A stretch of 64,000 bases of DNA from Methylomagnum ishizawai (lineage in GTDB: Bacteria; Pseudomonadota; Gammaproteobacteria; Methylococcales; Methylococcaceae), in NCBI RefSeq assembly GCF_019670005.1, contig NZ_AP019783.1, positions 1,818,501-1,882,500 of the forward strand, written 5' to 3'. A program made the translations under genes and the position numbers. Shown in pieces: positions 35,957 through 45,240 of this stretch. Every line of letters starts with the position of its first letter. Within the stretch, counting starts at the first letter, position 1. The notes under the pieces are model-generated. The model was not told where the DNA came from. It worked only from the letters and a program-made list of their open reading frames with translations, and searched no databases.

Positions 35957-37590
35957 ATGCCGCCGATCTGTTCGGACCTGTGACGCCACCGCCGGAACAT
36001 GCGGGGGAATGGGTCCGGCTCAAGCGGTTGCTGGAAGGTGCCGCCGGGCGTTTCGCCCTGGTGCTGGCTGGCTACAACCGGCCCGTTTATCGCGACCAGT
36101 TGATCGAGAGGTTGCGGCAAGAGGCGGGGGAATCAGCCCATGAGCGGCTGGACGCCAATGGTTTCGCCGATTTCGCGGCGTTCGAGCGTTGGTTGGAAAG
36201 TCATGGCCAGGAGCCGGGGGCGCTGCATTTGGTGGGCTTGGATTTGTGGCTGGGGCAGGGGAAGGACGATTCCCGGCTGTATGTCTTCAATGTGCATCGT
36301 GATTGGATCGCCCGGTTGTGTCGGCGGCCTTTGGTGTTGTGGCTGTTGGAACATCAAATCCGGGAGTTCGCCCAAGCCGCGCCGGATGCTTGGGAATGGC
36401 GGTCGGGGGTGGTGGATTTTTCCTGGCCGGTCGAGTTGGAAAGTATGGCTTGGCCCGAGCCGCTGGATTTGGGGAGCGCCACGCGGGATGAGCGTTTGCA
36501 GCGGGTCGCGGAAATCCGGGATTTTTTGGCGTACAAGGGCGAAGAACTTTCCGGCTCTGAGCGCGGGGCGCTTTGGAATACTTTGGGGAATTTATATCGA
36601 GACCTCGGAGCATGGTTACAAGCACTGGAAGCCTATGACCAAGCCAACGCTATTTTTGAACATGCGGGCGACCGTAGAGGCGCAGCCCAAACCTTGGGGA
36701 AGGGTGCTGATATTCTTTGGTTGAGGGGAGGTTTGGATCAGGCGTTGGCTCGGCTGAATACGGTCTTTGATGATCTTGAGCGGCTGGGCGACGAACGCTC
36801 AAGGGCAGTAACTCAAGGAAAGATCGCCGACATCTTACAAGCACGGGGACAGTTGGACGAGGCGTTACGTATCTCGGAGGAGGAAGTACTGCCAATCTAT
36901 AAGCGGCTGGGTGACACATTGGGAAAAGCGGTAACACAGGGGAAAATCGCCGATATTTTGCAAACGCGGGGACAACTGGATGAGGCATTGCGCATCCGCG
37001 AAGAAGAGGAGTTGCCAGTCTATGAGCAACTGGGCAATGTGCGGTTGAAGGCGATAGCGCAGGGGAAAATAGCTGACATCCTATACGCGCGGGGACGGTT
37101 GGACGAGGCACTTCGCATCCGAGAAGAAGAGGAACTTCCTGTCTACGAACGCCTGGGCGATGTGCGGTCGAAGGCAATAACGCGGGGGAAGAGCGCCGAC
37201 ATCTTGCAAGCACGGGGACAATTGGACGAGGCGCTACGCATCCACCAGGAAGAACAATTGCCGATTTACGAACGGTTGGGCGATGTTATCGGGAAAGCTA
37301 AAACGCTCTTAAGAATCGCCGTAATCGAATTAGAGAAGGGCCGACAAGCCCAAGCTTTCGCCCACTTGACCGAAGCCTATGAGATCGCCAAGGGGCTCAA
37401 GCTTATAGAAGGGCTTGCCGCCGTGGGCGAACACTACGGCCAATTACTCCGCCAACGCGGCGACCCGGAAAAAGGCATCGCCATCCTAAAAACCGCCCTG
37501 GACGCTGCCGAACGGCTGGGTTGGAACGAACAAGCCGAACGCCTCCGCAACCTGCTATCCCAACCCGAAAGCCCGCTCAGTGCAGCTTGA
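35953..37590 (+). CDS. TPR protein with a conserved unknown N-terminal domain
   Basis: A 545-residue protein. The N-terminal about 190 residues are a recurring but unnamed domain: FALVLAGYNRPVYRDQLIE, LHLVGLDLWLGQG, YVFNVHRDWIARLCRRPL and APDAWEWRSGVVDFSW. The rest is TPR, with four near-identical 41-residue units (pattern GKIADILQARGQLDEALRI). In many genomes I recall similar proteins next to AAA ATPases. It overlaps the ATPase gene upstream, and its end overlaps ndh by 14 bases on the other strand. A sensing or defence function is inference. Confidence 0.7.
   Translation: MNAADLFGPVTPPPEHAGEWVRLKRLLEGAAGRFALVLAGYNRPVYRDQLIERLRQEAGESAHERLDANGFADFAAFERWLESHGQEPGALHLVGLDLWLGQGKDDSRLYVFNVHRDWIARLCRRPLVLWLLEHQIREFAQAAPDAWEWRSGVVDFSWPVELESMAWPEPLDLGSATRDERLQRVAEIRDFLAYKGEELSGSERGALWNTLGNLYRDLGAWLQALEAYDQANAIFEHAGDRRGAAQTLGKGADILWLRGGLDQALARLNTVFDDLERLGDERSRAVTQGKIADILQARGQLDEALRISEEEVLPIYKRLGDTLGKAVTQGKIADILQTRGQLDEALRIREEEELPVYEQLGNVRLKAIAQGKIADILYARGRLDEALRIREEEELPVYERLGDVRSKAITRGKSADILQARGQLDEALRIHQEEQLPIYERLGDVIGKAKTLLRIAVIELEKGRQAQAFAHLTEAYEIAKGLKLIEGLAAVGEHYGQLLRQRGDPEKGIAILKTALDAAERLGWNEQAERLRNLLSQPESPLSAA
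36805..37296 (+). repeat. four tandem 123-bp TPR-coding repeats
   Basis: Units begin at 36805, 36928, 37051 and 37174, each 123 bases, encoding near-identical TPR units. The high similarity suggests recent duplication. Confidence 0.75.
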
Positions 37591-38896
37591 TCCGGGGCCG
37601 CAAGCGCCGCCGGAAGAAGTTCGCCACCATCAGCAAGCCCACCCGCAGCGTCCCGAACAGCGCCCACTGGTGCATCTTGTACAAGGACAGATAGACCAGG
37701 CGGGCGATCAAGCCCTCGATCATCACCGTGCCCATCAGATTGCCCATCAGGTTTCCCACCGTGCTGTATTTGCCCAGGGAAACCAGCGAGCCGTAATCGT
37801 GGTAGTGGTAATCGGCCTGGGACTGGCCCCGCAAGGCGCGGCGCAGGTTTTTCAGCACCAGGCTCGCCATCTGGTGGGCCGATTGGGCGCGGGGCGGCAC
37901 GGTGGCGGTAGCGCTCTTGGCGGGCCAGGGGCAGGAAGCGCAATCGCCGATGGCGTAGACGGCATCGTCCACCGTGGTCTGGAGCGTGGGCCGCACCTTG
38001 ATCTGGTTGATGCGGTTGGTTTCCAGGCCGTCCAGCCCTTGCAGGAAATCCGGTGCCTTGATGCCCGCCGCCCACACCTTGAGCGCCGCCGGGATGAACC
38101 GGCCCGAATGGGTGGCGACGCCCGCTTCCGTCACTTCCACCACTTTTTCGCCCAACAGCACTTCCACGCCCAGGCTTTCGAGCTGGTGCAAGGTGGCCCG
38201 CGACAGGCGTTCGGGTAGTCCCGGCAACAGGTTGGGCGAGGCTTCGATCAAGTGGATTTTGATGTCGGAGGGATGGACGTTGTCGAGTCCGTAGGCGTTG
38301 AGCAAGCGGGTGGCTTGGTGCAATTGGGCCGATAGCTCGATCCCCGTGGCCCCGCCGCCGACGATGGCGATGTCCAGTTCGCCCTCGCCCCGGCTGCCGC
38401 CGGTGGCATGGGCGTGGAGATAGGCTTCCATCAGCCGGATTTGGAATTGCTCGGCCTGCTCGGTGGTGTCGAGGAACAAACAATGGCGGGCCACGCCGGG
38501 AATGCCGAAGTCGTTGCAGACGCTGCCCACGGCGATGACCAGGAAATCGTAGGGGTAGGTGCGGGCCGGCATGATTTCCCGGCCCTCGGCGTTGAACATG
38601 GGGGCGAGGTGGATTTCCTTGCGGGCGCGGTCCAGGCCGTCCATGCGGCCCAGCACGAAGCGGAAATGTTTGGCGTTGGCCTGGGCCAGGTAGTCGAGTT
38701 CGTCGTCGTGGGAATCGAGGGTGCCGGCTGCGACTTCGTGCAGCAGGGGTTTCCAGATATGGGTGCGGGTGGCGTCGATCAGGGTGATTTCGGCCTGGCC
38801 CTGGCGGCCCAGGCTGGCGCCGAGCCGGGTGGCCAGTTCCAGGCCGCCCGCGCCGCCGCCGACGACCACGATTTTGGGGAGGTTGTTTTGGGTCAT
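37577..38896 (-). CDS. ndh: type II NADH dehydrogenase
   Basis: A 439-residue single-subunit NADH:quinone oxidoreductase. It has FAD-binding VVVGGGAGGLELATRLG, NAD-binding IAIVGGGATGIELSAQ and the conserved VYAIGDCASCPWP. The C-terminal basic amphipathic segment (LSLYKMHQWALFGTLRVG then FFRRRLRPR) anchors it to the membrane without proton pumping. ATG at 38896 starts MTQNNLPKIVVVGG. It is convergent with the TPR gene. Confidence 0.92.
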   Translation of the reverse strand: MTQNNLPKIVVVGGGAGGLELATRLGASLGRQGQAEITLIDATRTHIWKPLLHEVAAGTLDSHDDELDYLAQANAKHFRFVLGRMDGLDRARKEIHLAPMFNAEGREIMPARTYPYDFLVIAVGSVCNDFGIPGVARHCLFLDTTEQAEQFQIRLMEAYLHAHATGGSRGEGELDIAIVGGGATGIELSAQLHQATRLLNAYGLDNVHPSDIKIHLIEASPNLLPGLPERLSRATLHQLESLGVEVLLGEKVVEVTEAGVATHSGRFIPAALKVWAAGIKAPDFLQGLDGLETNRINQIKVRPTLQTTVDDAVYAIGDCASCPWPAKSATATVPPRAQSAHQMASLVLKNLRRALRGQSQADYHYHDYGSLVSLGKYSTVGNLMGNLMGTVMIEGLIARLVYLSLYKMHQWALFGTLRVGLLMVANFFRRRLRPRIKLH

Positions 38897-38997
38897 GCGC
38901 TGTTCCTCGTCGGGGTTTTTCTTAGGGTTCTCGAACAAGGCAATTTTAGTGTTGTTCCTGTGGCATGGGATACCGCCAGGACCGCGCCCCGCCGCGT

Positions 38998-40071
38998 TCA
39001 ATCCTCCCGCGGGAACAAGCGCACCGCTTGTCCCGCCACCGCCAAACGTAGCCTATCGCCCGGCCCTAACCCGTGCATCCCCGGAAGCCGCGCCGTCCAC
39101 GCCTGGGTTTCCGGCCCAGCTTGGAAATACAGCAAGGTCTCGTGGCCCAGGTATTCGGTCCCCACCACCACCGCCTCGAATCCCGCTTCCTCCGGTCCGG
39201 CCAAATGCACCGCCTCCGGGCGTATCCCGGCCAGCACCGCCGCCCCATCAACATAGGCCCCCGCGTCCACGCCTTCCGCCACCACCCGTCCCGCCACCCG
39301 CAACCGCGCCCGGTCCGGTCCATCCCGCTCCAACATCGCCGCGAACAGGTTCATGGGCGGACTGCCGATGAAGCCCGCCACGAAGGGATTTCCGGGCCGC
39401 TCGTACAAGGTCTTGGGGTCGGCGACTTGCTGTATCCGGCCTTGGTGCAGGACGGCGATGCGGCGGCCCAAGGTCATGGCCTCGACTTGGTCGTGGGTGA
39501 CATAGAGCATGGTCGCGCCCATCCGCCGCTGTAGCTCGCCGATTTCGGTCCGCACCTGCCCGCGCAGCTTGGCGTCGAGGTTCGACAAAGGCTCGTCCAG
39601 CAGGAACACCGAAGGTTCCCGCACCAAGGCCCGTCCCATCGCCACCCGCTGCCGCTGTCCGCCGGAAAGTTGTTTGGGCAGGCGGTCCAGCACTTCTCCC
39701 AGGTCCAGCAATTCCGCCGCCCAGGCCACCCGGCGGCGGATGTCTTCCTTGGCCAGCTTGCGCATCTTGAGCGGGAATTCCAGGTTGCCGCGCACCGTCA
39801 TGGTGGGATAGAGCGCGTAATCCTGGAACACCATGGCGATGTTGCGCTCCTGCGGCGACAGGGTGTTGGCGACGCGTCCGCCGATTTTGAGCGTGCCGGA
39901 ACTGATGTCCTCCAAACCGGCCAGGAGGCGCAGCAAGGTGGATTTGCCGCAGCCGGAGGGACCGACCAGCACCATCAATTCCCCATCCGGGATGTCCAGG
40001 GTGAAATCGCGCAGGGCGTGGTAGCCGTTGGGGTAGGTTTTTTCGAGGTGTTCGAAGGAGACGGAGGCCAT
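38998..40071 (-). CDS. MalK/UgpC-type ABC transporter ATP-binding protein
   Basis: A 357-residue ATPase. Walker A VLVGPSGCGKSTLLRLL, signature LSGGQRQRVAMGRAL, Walker B SVFLLDEPLSNLDA, switch histidine in LYVTHDQVEAMTLGRR and a C-terminal TOBE regulatory domain (VLAGIRPEAVHL). It would energise the MalF/MalG-type permeases in this window (43021 and 56397). It lies 4 bases after the GH144-like gene, in an operon. Confidence 0.93.
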   Translation of the reverse strand: MASVSFEHLEKTYPNGYHALRDFTLDIPDGELMVLVGPSGCGKSTLLRLLAGLEDISSGTLKIGGRVANTLSPQERNIAMVFQDYALYPTMTVRGNLEFPLKMRKLAKEDIRRRVAWAAELLDLGEVLDRLPKQLSGGQRQRVAMGRALVREPSVFLLDEPLSNLDAKLRGQVRTEIGELQRRMGATMLYVTHDQVEAMTLGRRIAVLHQGRIQQVADPKTLYERPGNPFVAGFIGSPPMNLFAAMLERDGPDRARLRVAGRVVAEGVDAGAYVDGAAVLAGIRPEAVHLAGPEEAGFEAVVVGTEYLGHETLLYFQAGPETQAWTARLPGMHGLGPGDRLRLAVAGQAVRLFPRED

Positions 40072-40075
40072 GGCG

Positions 40076-41584
40076 TTACTGCCCCGCGAACCGCTCGATC
40101 CCCAACAAGGGCAACACCTTCTTCACCCCCGCATCCGCCGCGAATAACTTTTGTATCGCATGGTCGGCCAGGGTATCCGCCAGGGCCACCAGGATCATGG
40201 CCTGATTCAAACACAGATAGTGATAGGCCACCGCCCCGCCCTGGGGATCGACCGCGTCGTAAAAGCCGAAATCGCCATAGATGGGATAGAGCGCCGCCAG
40301 TTTCCGCAGGTTCGCCGCCGCCGCCTCGGGTTCGGCCAGCAACGCCAAGGCGGCGGCGTGCGGCGTCACCACGCCGGATTTATAGCCCGCGATGCCCAGC
40401 GGTTTCACCCCGTATTCTTCATAGCGCCCATTCGCCGGATTGGAACTCGGCGACATGCCCCAGACCGGGAAACCCAATTCTTCCTGGGCATATTGGCGGT
40501 GGATGGCGGTATGGATGTCGCCGTTGCGGCCCAGGCTGGCGGGGGCGTATTGGCTTTCGTCCAGCACCAGGCGCGGCATCAGCGCCTCGAACAGGCTGCC
40601 GCCCCAGGACGGTACGTAGTCCTGGCCGCGCCAATGGTAATGCCCGCCGGTCCAGCGGAAGCCGTTGACGTTGTATTCGGTGCGGCCCAGGGGCGGGCGG
40701 GTTTGCCAGTGGATTTCCGGCGGGAAGGTGCGGGACATGGCGAACCAATGGGCTTCCGGCACCGCGCCCTGGGCGATGGCGATGAGGCTCCCGAGGCGCG
40801 ATTCGGCGTAGAACACGCCGTAGTGGTAATCCGAGCGCGTCCGCAAGGGGACGTGGTAGCCGTGCGACATCAGCCGGTATTTTTCGTCGTAGAAAAAGCC
40901 GTAGTCGCCTGGCCCGATCAGCCGGGAGCAGCGCTCCGCCAGTTCCGGGAACGCCTGCCGCGCCACCATCAAGCCCGCCGTCAGCCAGGACGAATCGACG
41001 AAGGAAATGAAATCGCTGGTGCGTTCCAGGGTGGTGGTGTTGTAGTAATTGAAGAAGAAGCCGCGATGGCTTTCCATGCGTTCGAGGGAAGCCAGGGTGG
41101 CCTTGAGCCGGGTCAGGGCTTGTTCCCGGTCGATGAGCTTGAGTTCGTGGGCCGAGGCCACGGCCAGGAAATGGAAGCCGATATTGGTGACGCTGGTGTA
41201 ATCGCCGATGCGGGTGGTTTCCGGGGCGATGCCGCCGTTCTCGAATTCGACCCGGTCCAGCGGCAGGCCGTGGGCCAGGTCGGTGAAGGCGTCGAGGCCG
41301 CGCCAGGTGTCGGCGGCGATTTTCAGCAGGAAGGTCCGGGTATCGGTGTCCGGGGCGGGCGGTTCGGCCCGCAGGACACGGGGCCAGCCCGCCAGCCGGG
41401 CTTTGAGCAAGGGGCGTGCGGCCATTTCCCCGCCCACCGATTGTTCCCAGGCTTGTTTTTGCGGGGCCAATTCCGCGCCGGGGTGGATTTCGAGATTCAC
41501 CGGGGCCGTCCCGTCCGCGTTTACGGGTCCGGCCATCGCGGCCCAAAGCCCCAGCACCAATCCGATCCACACTGTTTTTTTCAC
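40076..41584 (-). CDS. glycoamylase-like / GH144-type glycoside hydrolase, exported
   Basis: A 502-residue exported protein with signal peptide (TVWIGLVLGLWAAMAGPVNA). The C-terminal part is a glycoamylase-like domain (PF10091), the fold of GH144 endo-beta-1,2-glucanases. Seen are FVDSSWLTAGLMVARQAFP, DYVPSWGGSLFEALMPRLVL and YEEYGVKPLGIAGYKSGVV. The first part contains a DUF3131-like region with FLLKIAADTWRGLDAFTD. The start is GTG at 41584. Adjacent sugar transporter genes suggest it trims a beta-glucan for import; the exact glycan is inferred, not shown. Confidence 0.75.
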   Translation of the reverse strand: MKKTVWIGLVLGLWAAMAGPVNADGTAPVNLEIHPGAELAPQKQAWEQSVGGEMAARPLLKARLAGWPRVLRAEPPAPDTDTRTFLLKIAADTWRGLDAFTDLAHGLPLDRVEFENGGIAPETTRIGDYTSVTNIGFHFLAVASAHELKLIDREQALTRLKATLASLERMESHRGFFFNYYNTTTLERTSDFISFVDSSWLTAGLMVARQAFPELAERCSRLIGPGDYGFFYDEKYRLMSHGYHVPLRTRSDYHYGVFYAESRLGSLIAIAQGAVPEAHWFAMSRTFPPEIHWQTRPPLGRTEYNVNGFRWTGGHYHWRGQDYVPSWGGSLFEALMPRLVLDESQYAPASLGRNGDIHTAIHRQYAQEELGFPVWGMSPSSNPANGRYEEYGVKPLGIAGYKSGVVTPHAAALALLAEPEAAAANLRKLAALYPIYGDFGFYDAVDPQGGAVAYHYLCLNQAMILVALADTLADHAIQKLFAADAGVKKVLPLLGIERFAGQ

Positions 41585-41719
41585 CGCGCCATCGCCTCGT
41601 ATAACTGCATCGCCCGCCCGATATGCGGGTGCGGGCAAGCATAGAGGATGCGGGCCGGGCGCTCAATTCGGGCGGGCTGTGTACAATCGGCGGCCACTCC
41701 AACGCAGAACCCTCGCACC

Positions 41720-43024
41720 ATGGGCATCGCCACTTTTTTCCGTCGTTACCGATCCGCGCCGGGTTTCGCCGCGCTGCTGGCCTGCCTCGCGCTGGCGGGC
41801 TGCGGCGACGGGTCCGGGCCGGTGCGGCTGCAATTCTGGGCCATGGGCGGCGAGGGCGAGGCCGTGCGGCAACTGCTGCCGGAATTCGAGCGGCTGAATC
41901 CGGGGCTGCGGGTCGAAGTCCAGCAAATCCCCTGGAGCGCGGCCCATGAGAAACTGCTGACCGCCTACGCGGGCGAGGCCATGCCGGATGTGTTCCAACT
42001 GGGCAATACCTGGATACCGGAATTCGTGGCGCTGCGGGCCATCGATGCCCTGGACGCCGGGCGGGTACCCGAGGCCATCCGGGCGCGGGCGGATTATTTC
42101 GCGGGGCTGCTCGCCACCAACGAAATCGACGGGCGGCTCTACGCCCTGCCTTGGTATGTGGATACGCGGCTATTGTTCTACCGCAAGGATATCCTGGCCC
42201 AGGCCGGTTTCAGCGAGCCGCCGCGCACTTGGCGCGAGTGGTCGGACGCGATGGCCCGCATCAAGACCTTGCCCGGCGGGGAACGCTATGCCTTGCTGTT
42301 GCCCATGAACGAATGGCAGGTGCCGGCGATCCTCGGCTTGCAGGTGGGGGCGGGTTTGTTGCGCGGGGGCGGGCGCTTCGGCGATTTCCAAAGCCCCGCG
42401 TTCCGGCGGGCTTTCGATTTTTATCTGGACCTGTTCCGGCGCGGCTATGCGCCCGCTCTGGCCGAGGCCCAGATCGCCAATCTTTATCAGGAATTCGCAC
42501 GGGGTTATTTCGCCATGTACATCACCGGGCCGTGGAATATCGGCGAATTCCGACGGCGCTTGCCGGAAGCGATGCAAGACCAATGGGCCACGGCTCCGCT
42601 GCCCGCGCCGGATGGGGAATATCCCGGCCTGTCGCTGGCGGGCGGGGCGAGTCTGGCCTTGGCGCAGAGTTCGGCCCACAAGGCGGAAGCCGCCCGCTTG
42701 ATCGAATTCCTGTCGGCCCCGGAACGGCAGGTGGCGTTCCACCGGCTGACCGGCGATTTGCCGACCCGGCGCTCGGCCTGGGACGCGCCGGAATTGGCCG
42801 GTTCCGATAAGGCCCAGGCATTCAAGGCCCAATTGGAACGGGTCGCCGCCACGCCCAAGCTGCCGGAATGGGAGCGCATCGCCAGCAAGCTGGCGCATTA
42901 CGCCGAAAAGGCAGTGCGCGGCGAACTAAGCCCGGACGCGGCCTTGGCCGGTTTGGATGCCGAGGTGGACCGGATTTTGGAAAAGCGCCGCTGGTTGTTG
43001 GACCGGGAGCGTTCGGCCCGATGA
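41720..43024 (+). CDS. sugar-binding lipoprotein of an ABC transporter
   Basis: A 434-residue extracytoplasmic solute-binding protein of the MalE/UgpB type. The lipobox is LALAGCGDGS, giving a lipid anchor. Family features include VRLQFWAMGGEGEAVRQL, FQLGNTWIPEFVALRA, YALPWYVDTRLLFYRKD and MYITGPWNIGEFR. It is divergent from the GH144-like gene and overlaps the MalF-type permease by 4 bases (ATGA). Confidence 0.92.
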   Translation: MGIATFFRRYRSAPGFAALLACLALAGCGDGSGPVRLQFWAMGGEGEAVRQLLPEFERLNPGLRVEVQQIPWSAAHEKLLTAYAGEAMPDVFQLGNTWIPEFVALRAIDALDAGRVPEAIRARADYFAGLLATNEIDGRLYALPWYVDTRLLFYRKDILAQAGFSEPPRTWREWSDAMARIKTLPGGERYALLLPMNEWQVPAILGLQVGAGLLRGGGRFGDFQSPAFRRAFDFYLDLFRRGYAPALAEAQIANLYQEFARGYFAMYITGPWNIGEFRRRLPEAMQDQWATAPLPAPDGEYPGLSLAGGASLALAQSSAHKAEAARLIEFLSAPERQVAFHRLTGDLPTRRSAWDAPELAGSDKAQAFKAQLERVAATPKLPEWERIASKLAHYAEKAVRGELSPDAALAGLDAEVDRILEKRRWLLDRERSAR

Positions 43025-43920
43025 CACCGTTCCGCATCAATCCCGCCGTCTGGTTCGTGGCCCCGGCCTTGGCGCTGATCGCCGTGTTCTTCTTCCTGCC
43101 GGTGCTGGCGGCCTTGCTGTTGAGCTTCACCGATTTCGACATCTACGCGCTGGGCGATGTGGGCTTGCTGCGCTGGGTGGGCCTGGACAATTACCGGCGG
43201 CTGCTGGTCGATCCCTTGTTCCACACGGCTTTGCGGAATACCGGCTATTTCGTGGCGGTGGGCGGGCCGTTGTCGGTGGCGGTGTCGTTGGGGATGGCTT
43301 TGTTGCTGAACCATGGGCTGGTGCGCGGGAAAGGCGTGTTCCGGGCCTTGCTGTTCCTGCCGGTGGTGACGGCCTTGGTCGCGGTCGCGGTGGTGTGGCG
43401 CTATCTCTACCATCCGCGCCATGGCTTTTTGAACTATGCGCTGGGCTGGTTCGGCATCGCGCCCATCGATTGGCTGGGCGATCCGGCCTATGCCATGCCG
43501 GCCCTCATCCTGATGGCGGTATGGAAGAATTTCGGCTTCAACATGATCGTGTTTATCGCGGGGCTGCAAAGCATCCCGCGCCGTTTGTACGAGGCGGCGA
43601 TGCTGGACGGGGCCGGGCCGTGGCGGCAATTCCTGCACATCACCTTGCCGATGTTGGCCCCGACCTTCCTGTTCGTGACCATCATCACCTTGATCGGCTA
43701 TTGCCAATTATTCGCCGAGCCTTATGTGATGACCCAGGGCGGTCCCGCCGATAGCACGCTGAGCGTGGCTTTGTTGATGTTCCAAGAGGGTTTCCGCTGG
43801 TGGAATCTGGGCTATGCGGCGGCGGTGGCCTTCGTGTTGTTCTTGATAATCTTGCTGGGGACTGTGGGGCAGGCTTGGCTGCGGCGAGGGGATTCCTCAA
43901 CCACCTTTCCGAATGAATAG
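43021..43920 (+). CDS. MalF-type ABC permease
   Basis: A 299-residue inner-membrane permease with six predicted membrane segments (first: VAPALALIAVFFFLPVLAA). The EAA loop is EAAMLDGAGPWRQFLHITLP. It normally pairs with a second permease, here located 12.4 kb away at 56397 because of the integron. The last residues (RRGDSSTTFPNE) overlap the opposite-strand methyltransferase by 24 bases and may have been altered at the insertion junction. Confidence 0.92.
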   Translation: MTPFRINPAVWFVAPALALIAVFFFLPVLAALLLSFTDFDIYALGDVGLLRWVGLDNYRRLLVDPLFHTALRNTGYFVAVGGPLSVAVSLGMALLLNHGLVRGKGVFRALLFLPVVTALVAVAVVWRYLYHPRHGFLNYALGWFGIAPIDWLGDPAYAMPALILMAVWKNFGFNMIVFIAGLQSIPRRLYEAAMLDGAGPWRQFLHITLPMLAPTFLFVTIITLIGYCQLFAEPYVMTQGGPADSTLSVALLMFQEGFRWWNLGYAAAVAFVLFLIILLGTVGQAWLRRGDSSTTFPNE

Positions 43921-44517
43921 GGCGGTGTAATATTCCAAGTTTCCCCGGAATTCATTGCGGAGTATCGCGGTGGGTTCCGCGATGCGCTGAAAATCGGCGA
44001 AATCGAAGTTTTTGGGGAGTTTGAACAAAACCTCGGGGGATGCCGCCAAGGCTTGGCGTAGCAGGGTTTCCCCGTCCGGCGAAAAATCCTTGAGGCGGAA
44101 TTGTTCAAGCTTGCCGTAGGCGGGGCCACCCCAGGGCGGGTCGAGGTAAATCGCCGCGTCTGCCGCCGCTTCGAGTTTCGCGAGGCAATCGCCTTCCAGG
44201 AAACGGATTCGGTCCGCGACGCCGAAGATTTGGGCATTGCGCCGGGCCATATCGAGGCGGCTGGCTTGCAGTTCTATCGCATCAACCTGTTTGCCCCCGC
44301 GGGCGAAGGCGATGGCGGCTCCGCCCACCCCGCAGAAGGCATCGACCACCCGTGGGGATTGGATCCGTTCCGCCAGTTCCAGCGCCAAGGCTTGCAGGTC
44401 CAGCGAATAGAGCCCTTCGAGATCCATTTCCATTCGGCGCTCCATGGGCGAAAGCTTATCCCAATACTTTTGATAGCGTTCGCCGAAAGGGCATGGGGAG
44501 TTTTTGGGTTGGTGCAT
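43897..44517 (-). CDS. TGS1-like N2-guanine RNA methyltransferase fold protein
   Basis: A 206-residue SAM-dependent methyltransferase with the RNA cap guanine-N2 methyltransferase (PF09445) pattern: VVDAFCGVGGAAIAFARGG for SAM, then VDAIELQASRLDMARRNA and IYLDPPWGGPAYGKL as the catalytic motif. Bacterial members have unknown substrates. It starts at ATG 44517, a few bases from a truncated attC, and ends overlapping the malF-type gene; it has no attC of its own, so it is chromosomal rather than a cassette. Confidence 0.75.
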   Translation of the reverse strand: MHQPKNSPCPFGERYQKYWDKLSPMERRMEMDLEGLYSLDLQALALELAERIQSPRVVDAFCGVGGAAIAFARGGKQVDAIELQASRLDMARRNAQIFGVADRIRFLEGDCLAKLEAAADAAIYLDPPWGGPAYGKLEQFRLKDFSPDGETLLRQALAASPEVLFKLPKNFDFADFQRIAEPTAILRNEFRGNLEYYTALFIRKGG

Positions 44518-44520
44518 GGT

Positions 44521-44541
44521 GAGTTGAATGATTTGTTAGGC
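44521..44541 (-). other. truncated attC at the distal array end
   Basis: Only the end TTGAATGATTTGTTAGGC remains (compare TTGAATGACTTGTTAGGC in the 91-bp sites). The partner half is missing; the methyltransferase gene begins 4 bases away. It marks the left array boundary. Confidence 0.7.
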
Positions 44542-44709
44542 TGGCTGCGGAGAACGGGCTTGCCGGTTCCGCCATTCCAAAAGCTTCAGTTTGAAACCGG
44601 GCTTTCGGAAATCCTCGATCCGCTTTCCCGAAACCATCGATTCCGAAACCGGAAGCCACCAACCGCAAACCGTGCCGGAAATCCCGGATCGCCCGGTTAT
44701 CGGAACCCG

Positions 44710-45225
44710 TCAGACAGTTATATTGCTCTGAAACTGCGGCATAAAAGGTATGTCTGTGCTACCCACATCAAGCCCTATTTGCGATAGCAGTGTAGTTATT
44801 TGGCCTCGATGGTGCGTTTGGTGATTAAACATCTGGGTGACCAAAATCCATTTTGGAACTGTGCGGAACTTGCCATCTACCTTGCTTTGATAGGTAAGGG
44901 GTTCTGCAAGCCAGCTTTCGGTTAACGATTCAGACCAATCAATGATGCGTACATCAAGATGTTTGCGATTCTCATACAGCGCCGAAAAACCGGAGAAAAG
45001 CTCTTTATTTAACTCTGGAACTACATCAGGGTCTCCCGTAAAGCGGGACATAAAGGCAAGATCACCGTAAGTAATATGGTTAAGGGTGAGATATATGGAC
45101 TTGAAAAAGGCTCCGCGATCTTTTTTTAGTTCATCATCTGAGAGGGAAGCGCATAAAGAATACAGACGGGTATTCATCCATTCGTTGTATTCGGCCATTA
45201 TTCTGTAATGAGTGTTATTAATCAT
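44710..45225 (-). CDS. DinB-family protein (cassette gene)
   Basis: A 171-residue four-helix DinB-like protein. Candidate metal-binding histidines are in LNHITYGD (near residue 50) and HQTHHRGQI (near 135-140), with the DinB-like start HYRIMAEYNEWMNTRLY. DinB-family proteins often act as thiol-dependent transferases; the substrate is unknown. It is the last cassette gene of the array; the following 170 non-coding bases match the gene-less cassettes. Composition is more AT-rich than the chromosome. Confidence 0.82.
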   Translation of the reverse strand: MINNTHYRIMAEYNEWMNTRLYSLCASLSDDELKKDRGAFFKSIYLTLNHITYGDLAFMSRFTGDPDVVPELNKELFSGFSALYENRKHLDVRIIDWSESLTESWLAEPLTYQSKVDGKFRTVPKWILVTQMFNHQTHHRGQITTLLSQIGLDVGSTDIPFMPQFQSNITV

Positions 45226-45240
45226 TGATGTTCTGTAAAT

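Noticed and set aside
43897-44517. Methyltransferase as a cassette gene
   Set aside because: It has no attC on its downstream side and overlaps the permease gene, so it was not counted as a cassette.
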